A stretch of DNA of 14,135 nucleotides from an uncultured Rubrobacteraceae bacterium (GTDB lineage Bacteria > Actinomycetota > Rubrobacteria > Rubrobacterales > Rubrobacteraceae). How positions within the stretch are numbered: the stretch's first letter is position 1; each line of letters starts with the position of its first letter. The DNA lies in contig CADCUW010000385.1 in NCBI GenBank assembly GCA_902805985.1, positions 1-14,135 of the forward strand, given 5' to 3'. Below, one piece after another: positions 1-6,795 of the stretch. The notes below the pieces were generated by a model. The model ran no database searches. It was not told where the DNA came from and was given only the letters and a program-made list of their open reading frames with translations. The translations under genes were made by a program, and so were the position numbers.

Positions 1-86
1 GGGAGCTGGTTCCACTGCTTGCAGGCGACCTCGCAGGCCTTGCAGCCGATGCAGACCGTGGTGTCGGTCAAAAATCCCGTAGCCAT
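1..86 (-). CDS. Formate dehydrogenase iron-sulfur (beta) subunit, N-terminus only
   Basis: Only the first 28 codons are in the window; the gene continues past position 1. It begins ATG at 86-84, two bases after the stop of the preceding small gene. Residues 12-22 hold C-x2-C-x2-C-x3-C (Cys12, 15, 18, 22), a 4Fe-4S ferredoxin motif, followed by a KQWN stretch typical of FdnH/FdoH/HybA-like electron-transfer subunits. In that family the subunit carries electrons from the molybdenum subunit to a membrane cytochrome or another acceptor. A purine-rich GGAAGGGAAG lies just upstream as ribosome binding site. The assignment rests on this motif plus its place directly behind the catalytic subunit. Whether a membrane gamma subunit follows cannot be seen. 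Confidence 0.85.
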   Translation of the reverse strand, partial: MATGFLTDTTVCIGCKACEVACKQWNQL

Positions 87-88
87 CT

Positions 89-457
89 CTACTTCCCTTC
101 CAGGATCTTGCGCCGGATCTCCGCCACAGGCGCCGCCGGATCGCTGCTGACGCGGAACATCTTGTGCCCGAGCGCGACGCGCTGCTCCCGGTACACCCTG
201 TCCACCATCCCCGTCCCCATGTTGTAGTAGACGCCGGGCTCCAGCTTCTTCGCGGTCCTTATGGGCTTGAGGCGCTTCTTGGCCATCGCGGGGTTGTCCG
301 CGAGGTACTGCCCAAGCTCCATGAGGTCCTGGGTTATGGCCTCCCGGCTCGTGCCCTCGGCGAGCCAGGTCTGGCTGGTGGTGTCATCCGGGGAGACGCG
401 CGTGCCCCTGGGGGTCCGCACGCCTCCCGCCTCCCGGGCGTCCCTGAAGTCGGTCAC
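89..457 (-). CDS. Unrecognised 122-residue protein in the formate dehydrogenase operon
   Basis: This reading frame lies between the catalytic and iron-sulfur subunits. Its GTG start (457-455) overlaps the TGA stop of the catalytic gene in a GTGA tetranucleotide, the usual sign of translational coupling. The frame stays open further upstream, but there it runs antiparallel-frame through the catalytic gene and has shadow-like composition, so the coupled GTG is the better start. The protein is soluble, strongly charged, has no cysteine, no membrane segment and no signal peptide. Its C-terminal half is basic, including a KKRLKPIRTAKKLEPG stretch at about residues 59-74. I do not recognise the family. 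Tight packing between two subunits suggests a small accessory subunit or assembly factor of this formate dehydrogenase, but that is inference from position only. Confidence 0.75.
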   Translation of the reverse strand: MTDFRDAREAGGVRTPRGTRVSPDDTTSQTWLAEGTSREAITQDLMELGQYLADNPAMAKKRLKPIRTAKKLEPGVYYNMGTGMVDRVYREQRVALGHKMFRVSSDPAAPVAEIRRKILEGK

Positions 458-3400
458 ACCTTGCCCGCTTCCAGGTTGGCGGTGAAGGCCTTGGCCTCGT
501 GGATGGCGACGTTCGCTTCGAGCGCGACCGGGATGAGGTTGTTCACCACGTCGCCCTTGACGATGCCGCTCGGCCCCCAGTGGTATGGGAGGCCGATGGT
601 GTGGATGTTGCGGCCGTCCAGGTTGTAGACGGGGATACGGTCGGTGACCAGCGCCCGGCAGTGGACCTTGCCCCGGCTCGTGGAGACCGTGACGAAGTCC
701 GCGTTCTCGACGCCGACCTCGGCGGCGAGCGTCGGGCTGATCTCGCAGAACAGCTCGGGCTGGAGCTCGGAGAGCCACGGCAGCCAGCGGCTCATCGCCC
801 CGCTGGTGTGATGCTCGGTGAGCCTGTAGGTCGTCACTACGTGCGGGTATTTGGGGTCCATCGGCTTGTTGTAAGGGTTGTCGGGACGGTCGAAGAGCCT
901 CGCCGTCGGGGTGTACTGGACCTTGTCGTAGAGCAGGTTCGGCACGGGCGATTCGACGGGCTCGTAGTGGATGGGCAGCGGCCCGTCCTTGAGGCCGACC
1001 GGCGCGAAGAGCCAGCCCTTGCCGTCCCCCTGCATGATGAACGGCCCGTCGCCGGGGATGGCGTCAACGCCTCTGGCGTCGGGTTCGGGGCGGTAGTCAG
1101 GCCTTTTGTCGGCCTGGAAGTCGGGGACGTCGAGGCCGGTCCACTTGCCCTGCTCCTCGTCCCACCAGACGTACTTCTTGTTCTCGGACCAGGGCTTGCC
1201 CTCGGGGTCCGCGGAGGCTCGGTTGTAGAGGACGCGGCGGTTGGCCGGCCACGCCCAGCCCCACTCGGTGGCGGCGTTCGGCTGCTCGGTCCAGGGCTTG
1301 CGGCGGCGGGCCTGGTTCACGCCGTCGGCCATCACGCCGGAGTAGATCCAACCACCCGCGGCCGTAGATCCGTCGTCCTTGAGCGCGGCGAAACCCGCCA
1401 CGGGGGATCCGTCGGCGACGTTGTAGCCGTTGACCTCCCTGGTGATGCTCTCTATGTTCGGCTCGTCGTGCTCGCCCTCTACCGGGTAGTCCCAGGTCAT
1501 CGCCTGGATGAGCCTGTCGCGCTCGTCGGTCGAGTCCTTGTATAGCTCCTTGATCCTGCGCCCCAGGTGGTAGACGAACCACGCGTCGCTCCGCGCATCA
1601 TCCGGCGGCTCGACGGCCTTGTCGTGCCACTGGAGCATGCGCTGGGTCTGGGTGAAGGAACCGTCTTTCTCGGCGACGAGGGCTGCGGGGATAAAGAAGA
1701 CCTCCGTCCCGCATTCCTCTGGCTTTACGCCGTCCATCTTCCAGGCGGTGGCGGTCTCTATCTCGTAGGCGTCCACGACGACGAGCCAGTCGAGGGCGCG
1801 CAGGGCGTCGCGGGCGAGGTTGGCATGCGGCCCGCCGACGGCGAAGTTCTGGCCGAAGTTGAAGGCGCCTTTGACCTCCCCGTCCTTCATCGCCATGATC
1901 GAGGGGTAGTAGGAGTGGTCCCCGTTTATGCGCGGGAAGCGGTCGAAGAGCGCGCCCTCTTCGGCGTCGAACGCCTCGCCGTACCAGGCCTTCATCAGGC
2001 TCGTGGCGTATTTGGGGAAGTTGGCGAGCCAGCCGGTGCTGGCGGTGTTGTCCTCGACGTAGCTCCGCCAGGTGTCGTGGTCCTTGTTGGCGTCGGGCAT
2101 CCCGAGGTAGCCGGGAAGGATATTGTAGAGGGTCGCTATGTCCGTAGAGCCCTGGATGGTGGCGTGCCCGCGCAGGGCCATGATGCCGCCGCCCGGGCGC
2201 CCGATGTTGCCGAGCAAGAGCTGCAGGATGGCCGCCGTCCGGATGAGCTGGACGCCCTTGGAGTGCTGGGTCCAGCCGACGGAGTAGACGAGCGCGGTCG
2301 TCTTGTCGCGCCCCGAGTTCTCCGTGATGAGCCTCGCGACCTCCTGGAACGCTTCCTTCGGGGTGCCGCAGACCTTCTCGACCATCTCAGGGGTGTACTT
2401 GGCGAAGTGGCGCTTGAGGATCTGGAAGACGCACCGCTCGTGCTGGAGGGTCATGTCCGTCGGGCGCGGCTGGTCCGGGGGCATCTCGCTCTGCCCGCCG
2501 GCCTCGCCGACGACGTTGCCCTGGCTCCCGCCGACGGCGGCGTAGTCTATCGGGTGGCCCTCGTAGCGCCAGCTCGACGGGTCGTACTTGGTCTTCTCCT
2601 CGTCCCACCCGGAGAAGAGCCCCGTAGCCCCCGCGTCCTCGAACTCCTCGGTGACGATGGTCGCCGCGTTCGTGTAGGCCTTGACGTACTCTTCGAAGTA
2701 CTCTTCGTTCTGGAGTACGTAGTTGATCAGGCCGCCCAGAAACGCGATGTCCGTGCCGGGGCGTATCGGGGCGTAGACGTCGCAAAGTGCAGACGTGCGG
2801 GTGAAGCGGGGATCTATGTGGATCAGCTTCGCCCCGTTCTTCTCCTTGGCGATCATGGGGTGGCGGAACCCGACCGGGTGGGCCTCGGCCATGTTCGAGC
2901 CCTCGATGAGGATGCAGTCCGAGTTCTGGAGGTCCTGGAGCGAGGTGGTGGCGCCGCCCCTACCGTACGTGATGCCCAGACCGGGCACCGTGGAGGAGTG
3001 TCATATGCGCGCCTGGTTCGTTATCCGCGTAAAGCCCATCGAGTGGAAGAGCTTGGTGATGAGGTAGTTCTCCTCGTTGTCTATGGTCGCCCCGCCGATG
3101 GAGGAGACGGCCTGGGAGCGGCGGAGCTTCTTGCCCCCCTCGTCGTCCTCCTCCCAGTTCTCTTCGCGGACCTCTTTCATGCGGGCGGCGATCATGTCGA
3201 GCGCCTCCTCCAGCGAGAGATCCTCCCACTCGCCCGAGTACGGGCGCCTGTAGCGGACCTTCGTCCAGCGGTACGGCGAGTTGTGGAGGCCGAAGGTGGC
3301 CGAGCCCTTGGGGCACAGCGTGCCCGCGTTCACGGGGCTATCCGGGTTGCCCTCGATGTCTATGATGCGGCCGTCGCGGTGGTAGACGAGGGTGGAGCAT

Positions 3401-3567
3401 CCGACAGCGCAGTACGGGCAGACGCTAACGGCTTTCTTCACGCCGTCGTCCGAGAGACGCGAGCGGATATTGCGGGTCGCCGGGCTTACCGGGTGTTCGA
3501 CCGTCGTTCCGACGTGGTTCCGGATCTTCTTCCAGAGCCCGTCCTTCTCGGTGAGCTTGAGAAACAC
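454..3567 (-). CDS. Formate dehydrogenase catalytic subunit, selenocysteine-containing
   Basis: This is a molybdenum/tungsten bis-MGD oxidoreductase that oxidises formate to CO2, 1037 residues if the in-frame TGA at 3001-3003 is read as selenocysteine (residue 189); E. coli FdnG is of similar length. Cys50, 53, 57 and 85 bind the 4Fe-4S cluster, followed by Lys87 (CPK). The stretch NQARI-Sec189-His190 matches the NQARV-Sec-His active site of FdnG, and MAEAHPVGFR follows as in the family. A molybdopterin-dinucleotide-binding domain occupies about residues 906-1037, with HHTSGAMSRW near 919-928. No twin-arginine signal is present (the N-terminus is MFLKLTEKDGLWKK), so the enzyme is probably cytoplasmic. 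The start is GTG at 3567, chosen because AGAGGAG lies about 8 bases upstream. It is the first gene of an operon with the two genes after it. The reading requires selA, selB, selC and selD elsewhere in the genome. Confidence 0.93.
2968..3003 (-). promoter_or_regulatory. UGA selenocysteine codon with downstream SECIS hairpin
   Basis: On the minus strand the UGA (3003-3001) is followed by 18 bases and then a GGUCU loop (2982-2978). The loop is closed by a six-pair stem, GUGCCC (2988-2983) with GGGCAU (2977-2972). The GGUC apical loop is the SelB-binding element known from E. coli fdhF, where it also begins 18 bases after the UGA. Both the loop sequence and the spacing therefore fit a bacterial SECIS, and this decides that the TGA is a sense codon and not a nonsense mutation. 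Confidence 0.85.
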
Positions 3568-3935
3568 TCCCGCTCCTCTCTATCCCTGACAACGTCCGGG
3601 GCGCCCGCTAAGCCGTGCGGTGGACCGCCCCTCCCCATTCATTCCCCTCTTCGTATGCTCCCCCCATTCTAGCGCGGTGAACCCCACTACGGAATACCCC
3701 TTTTTCGGAGCGGATCACGCGCCCGAAAATGCGGTTGGTCGGATGCGTTGTGCGAGATCCGGGCATCTGCTACGGTGTCAAAGCGTCCGGTGAATCGACT
3801 ACCGGGGGAAAGGGAAAGGAGGTCGTCCAGAGTACAAGCCCCCGTCGCTCCGGCGGAAGGGCTCAGCGACGCGCCGAGAGGGCGCTTACATACGTTAATG
3901 CAAGCAGACGAGGTTCTAGATAGGAGTTCTGGCTT
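3568..3935. promoter_or_regulatory. Divergent intergenic region between formate and formaldehyde dehydrogenase genes
   Basis: These 368 bases hold no convincing gene and must contain the promoters for both flanking units. On the minus strand a TAGAAT (3671-3666) resembles a -10 box, but the hexamer 17 bases upstream (TTCCGT) is a poor -35. On the plus strand only weak matches are visible (TTGTGC at 3748-3753, TACGGT at 3771-3776). The plus-strand half carries three hairpins described separately. The formaldehyde dehydrogenase ribosome binding site AGGAG lies at about 3922-3926. Confidence 0.5.
3787..3885 (+). promoter_or_regulatory. Hairpin-rich 5' leader of the formaldehyde dehydrogenase gene
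   Basis: Three perfect-arm hairpins follow one another in the presumed untranslated leader: CCGGT (3787-3791) with ACCGG (3801-3805); CGTCGCT (3843-3849) with AGCGACG (3865-3871); and GCGCC (3871-3875) with GGCGC (3881-3885) around a GAGAG loop. No run of T follows the last one, so it is not a simple terminator. I do not match it to any riboswitch class I know. It could be a regulatory leader or merely GC-rich folding. Confidence 0.35.
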
Positions 3936-5144
3936 ATGGCCGACAACAGGATAGTGGTCTACAAGGGTCCGGGCGAGGTGGCGGTGGAGAACACCGAATA
4001 CCCCAAGCTCGAGGTGCCCCAGGAAGTCGCCAGCGCGATGGGGATGAGCCAGGCCGCCCCGCACGCAGTGGTGCTCAAGATCGTCTCGACCAACATCTGC
4101 GGGTCTGACCAGCACATGGTCAGGGGCCGGACGACGGCGCCCGTGGGCCAGACCTTGGGACACGAGATCACGGGCGAGATCGTCGAGAAGGGCGACGACG
4201 TGCAGTTCCTCGACGTCGGGGACATCTGCTCGGTGCCGTTCAACATCGCCTGCGGGCGTTGTAGGAACTGCAAGGAGCGCAAGACCGGCGTGTGTCTGAA
4301 CGTGAACCCCGCCAGGGCCGGTAGCGCCTACGGCTACGTGGACATGGGCGGCTGGGAAGGCGGCCAGGCCGAGTACGTCCTCATCCCGTTTGCGGACTTC
4401 AACCTCTTGAAGTTCCCGGACCGCGACCAGGCGCTGGAGAAGATCCTGGACCTCACCATGCTCAGCGACATCTTCCCCACCGGCTACCACGGCGCCTACA
4501 CCGCCCAGGTAACGACGGGATCTACGGTCTACGTCGCGGGCGCGGGACCGGTCGGGCTGGCGGCGGCCCACTCGGCGCAGCTCCTCGGCGCCGCGGTCGT
4601 CATCGTCGGTGACCTCAACGACGATCGGCTGGCGCAGGCGAGGTCCTTCGGCTGCGAGACGATCAACGTGGGCGAGGGCACGCCGATAGAGGAGCAGATA
4701 GCCAGCATCGTCGGCGAGCCCGAGGTGGACTGCGCCGTTGACGCCGTCGGCTTCGAGGCTTCGGCCAGGGCCGGCGAGGAGGCCCCCGCGGTGGTCCTCA
4801 ACCAGGTCCAGACGATCACCCGCGCGGGCGGCTCGCTCGGCATCCCGGGCCTGTATGTGACAGGAGACCCGGGGGCCGCCGACCCCGAGGCGCAGGAGGG
4901 GACGCTGAAGATAAGGTTCGGTCTCGGCTGGGCCAAGAGCCACGCGTTCTTCACGGGCCAGTGCCCGGTCATGAAGTACAACCGCGGCCTGATGATGAGC
5001 ATCCTGCACGACAAGGCCCAGATCGCCAAGGCCGTAAACGCCACGGTGATCTCCCTCGACGAGGCCCCGCAGGGCTACAAGGACTTCGACAAGGGCGCGG
5101 CAAAGAAGTACGTCCTCAACCCGCACGGCATGATCCCCGCTTAA
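3936..5144 (+). CDS. fdhA: Glutathione-independent formaldehyde dehydrogenase (zinc, NAD-dependent)
   Basis: A medium-chain zinc alcohol dehydrogenase of 402 residues that oxidises formaldehyde to formate with NAD and without added glutathione. The GroES-like catalytic domain carries the zinc ligands Cys55 (in ICGSDQH), His76 (in GHE) and Asp178. The structural zinc site is Cys106, 109, 112 and 120. These positions are all nine higher than the corresponding residues I recall for the Pseudomonas putida enzyme (399 residues), which makes the assignment firm. The Rossmann NAD-binding motif GAGPVG is at 202-207. The ATG follows AGGAG by 9 bases. The gene is monocistronic, since a terminator follows directly. 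Its product, formate, is the substrate of the divergently transcribed formate dehydrogenase, so the pair forms a C1 oxidation or detoxification route in the cytoplasm. Confidence 0.92.
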   Translation: MADNRIVVYKGPGEVAVENTEYPKLEVPQEVASAMGMSQAAPHAVVLKIVSTNICGSDQHMVRGRTTAPVGQTLGHEITGEIVEKGDDVQFLDVGDICSVPFNIACGRCRNCKERKTGVCLNVNPARAGSAYGYVDMGGWEGGQAEYVLIPFADFNLLKFPDRDQALEKILDLTMLSDIFPTGYHGAYTAQVTTGSTVYVAGAGPVGLAAAHSAQLLGAAVVIVGDLNDDRLAQARSFGCETINVGEGTPIEEQIASIVGEPEVDCAVDAVGFEASARAGEEAPAVVLNQVQTITRAGGSLGIPGLYVTGDPGAADPEAQEGTLKIRFGLGWAKSHAFFTGQCPVMKYNRGLMMSILHDKAQIAKAVNATVISLDEAPQGYKDFDKGAAKKYVLNPHGMIPA

Positions 5145-5170
5145 TATAAGGCGAACATCCGGGCGGTTTT

Positions 5171-5205
5171 AGAAGGGCCGGGGAGCTCCGGCCCTTCTTC
5201 TCGTT
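5171..5205 (+). terminator. Rho-independent terminator after the formaldehyde dehydrogenase gene
   Basis: Perfect 11-base arms AGAAGGGCCGG (5171-5181) and CCGGCCCTTCT (5188-5198) enclose a 6-base loop and are followed by a T-rich TCTCGTT tail. It begins 27 bases after the stop codon. Confidence 0.85.
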
Positions 5206-5252
5206 CTGATAGCACTATAGAATTACTTCGTAGGCGTCGAGAAGGATCTCTA

Positions 5253-5507
5253 ATGGAGATTGTTGAACGCTCGGTAGACCGGAAGGTCATTCTTCACAAC
5301 GTGCGCTGGGAGATGTACGAACGCCTGCTCGCCGAGCAGGAGAGCAGCAGCGCGCCGCGCCTCACCTACGACCGGGGAGAGCTCGAGATCATGAGCCCGT
5401 CCACGGAGCACGAGGAGTACAACCGCACGATAGCGCTGCTGGTCGAGATCTTCGCGGTAGAGGCGGGACGCGAGTGGGCACGGAGCAACGCCGGGACATC
5501 CGGCTAA
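5253..5507 (+). pseudogene. Truncated Uma2-family (DUF820) protein fragment
   Basis: The 84-residue frame matches the N-terminal part of Uma2/DUF820 proteins: an initial WEMYERLLAE helix, then LTYDRGELEIMSPSTEHE, the most typical stretch of this family, and a following helix (IALLVEIFAVEAGREW). Family members run to about 180-200 residues and belong to the PD-(D/E)XK nuclease-like superfamily. Here the frame stops before the conserved acidic nuclease core, so the product cannot be a complete enzyme. Its TAA overlaps the stop of the convergent small ORF. It starts ATG at 5253 behind an AGAAGGA. Uma2 genes are abundant, often decayed accessory genes, so a remnant is the simplest reading. Confidence 0.65.
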
Positions 5508-5722
5508 GGTCTCTCCCCGCGCCTGACCCTGTAGCCGATCTCCTGCAGCCGGGCCATGAGCCACAACTCCGCCGCCTCCTCGTCCCCGCCGACGTACTTC
5601 AGCGGAACGGTCATGGCCTGTTCGGAGCCGAGGCCGCCGAAGCGGATGGTTATGGTCTCTTCGTTTCTCGAGACCTCCGCTTCGGGGTAGCGGGCGACGT
5701 TGGGCAGGCCGGTGAGCCTCAA
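5504..5722 (-). CDS. Hypothetical 72-residue protein, convergent with the Uma2 fragment
   Basis: This frame starts TTG at 5722-5720 and ends TAG at 5506-5504, overlapping the stop of the Uma2 fragment. The frame continues upstream without an ATG (KCYYARHVPERDEAL precedes the TTG), so the true start is uncertain; only a weak AGAGAGA lies ahead. The composition is protein-like: EETITIRFGG, then a probable helix EEAAELWLMARLQEIGYRVRRG. There is no membrane segment, signal peptide or cysteine. I do not recognise the family. It is divergent from fdhD with an 87-base gap. Confidence 0.5.
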   Translation of the reverse strand: MRLTGLPNVARYPEAEVSRNEETITIRFGGLGSEQAMTVPLKYVGGDEEAAELWLMARLQEIGYRVRRGERP

Positions 5723-5809
5723 CGCTTCGTCTCTCTCTGGAACATGGCGGGCATAGTAGCACTTGCCCCCTGTTAAACTTGGCGGCGTGGGTCGGATACG
5801 GAGAGACAG

Positions 5810-6691
5810 ATGCTAGAGAAGGCCGGCAGGGCCAGGAGCGGGAGCAAGACGAAGACGCGGGTACGGGTCGTCGAGGATGGCCGGGCCTGCGTGAAGTCGG
5901 ACTACCTGGCGACCGAGGAGCCGATGGAGATCAGGCTCCTCACGGGAGAGAGAAGACAGACCGTCGCCGTCACGATGCGCACCCCCGGGGCAGACTTCGA
6001 GCTGGCGGCCGGGTTCCTGTACGGGGAAGGCATCATCGCTTCTCGGGATGAGATAAAGAGGATCAGCTACTGCGTCGATGCCGATGTGGACGTCGAGCAA
6101 CGCTACAACATCGTGAACGTGGAGCTCCGGGCCAACCGCGAGTACGACCTGCGCCCCCTGGAGCGCCACTTCTACACGACGAGCGCCTGCGGCGTGTGCG
6201 GCAAGGCGAGCCTGGAGCAGCTGGAGCTGCGCGGCTGCCCGGTCGTGGGCCAGGGACCTGTGGTCTCCGCCGGGACCATCTACTCGCTGCCGGACAAACT
6301 CAGAGAGGCCCAGGGGCTCTTCGAGGCGACGGGCGGGCTACACGCGGCGGCGCTCTTCGACGCGGAGGGGAGCCTGCTCGCGCTGCGCGAGGACGTGGGC
6401 AGGCACAACGCGACCGACAAGCTCGTCGGGTGGGCCTTGCTCGAAGGCAGGCTGCCGCTCTCGGAGAGCGTGGTCATGGTCAGCGGGCGGAGCTCGTTCG
6501 AGATCCTGCAGAAGTGCCTGACGGCCGGGGTGCCCATCGTCTGCGCCGTCTCCGCACCTAGCAGCCTCGCCGTGGACGTCGCCAGGGAGTTCGGCATGAC
6601 CCTCGTCGGGTTCCTGCGCGGCGGGCGATTCAATGTGTACGCCGGTTTTGATAGGATTCTCGCCGGAGAGGGTACACAGAGCGCCAGGTAG
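5810..6691 (+). CDS. fdhD: Formate dehydrogenase accessory sulfurtransferase FdhD
   Basis: FdhD passes sulfur from a cysteine desulfurase (IscS in E. coli) to the bis-MGD molybdenum cofactor, a step formate dehydrogenases need for activity. The 293-residue protein carries the family's redox motif SACGVCGKASLE with Cys127 and Cys130, matching the essential CxxC (121/124) of E. coli FdhD. It also carries the conserved TPGADFELAAGFLYGEGII near 58-76, the REDVGRHNATDKL stretch in the middle, and the SGRSSFEILQKCLTAGVPI stretch in the C-terminal half. The ATG at 5810 follows GGAGAG by about 5 bases. It lies 104 bases upstream of the OFA transporter and is probably co-transcribed with it, since I see no terminator between them. 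Its presence near the selenocysteine formate dehydrogenase fits a direct role in maturing that enzyme. Confidence 0.95.
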   Translation: MLEKAGRARSGSKTKTRVRVVEDGRACVKSDYLATEEPMEIRLLTGERRQTVAVTMRTPGADFELAAGFLYGEGIIASRDEIKRISYCVDADVDVEQRYNIVNVELRANREYDLRPLERHFYTTSACGVCGKASLEQLELRGCPVVGQGPVVSAGTIYSLPDKLREAQGLFEATGGLHAAALFDAEGSLLALREDVGRHNATDKLVGWALLEGRLPLSESVVMVSGRSSFEILQKCLTAGVPIVCAVSAPSSLAVDVAREFGMTLVGFLRGGRFNVYAGFDRILAGEGTQSAR

Positions 6692-6795
6692 CACGGCCGG
6701 AGGGCCAGCCGGCGCGAGAAAAAGGGGGGAGATTCCGGGGAGAGCATCAGCGGTTGCGTTCGTCCACCGTAGATCGATGACAGGGGAGGAATCTA

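Noticed and set aside
458..778. N-terminal extension of the 122-residue protein to a 229-residue frame
   Set aside because: The extra 107 residues are Arg/Gly/Pro/His-rich and lie inside the catalytic gene in another frame; the GTGA-coupled start explains the real protein.
3001..3003. TGA as a nonsense mutation making the formate dehydrogenase a pseudogene
   Set aside because: It sits exactly at the selenocysteine position and a correctly spaced GGUC-loop hairpin follows; both flanking parts are intact and in frame.
499..3672. Long plus-strand open frames (348 and 701 residues) opposite the formate dehydrogenase genes
   Set aside because: They are antisense shadows of a GC-rich gene: Val/Arg/Gly/Asp-rich, no motif, and the minus strand reads as a clear formate dehydrogenase.
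3748..3776. Plus-strand promoter TTGTGC-17-TACGGT for the formaldehyde dehydrogenase gene
   Set aside because: Only three of six matches in each box; too weak in GC-rich DNA to list as a feature.
3687..5126. 479-residue minus-strand frame over the formaldehyde dehydrogenase gene
   Set aside because: Shadow of the plus-strand gene; its Arg/His/Asp/Val-rich composition shows no family.
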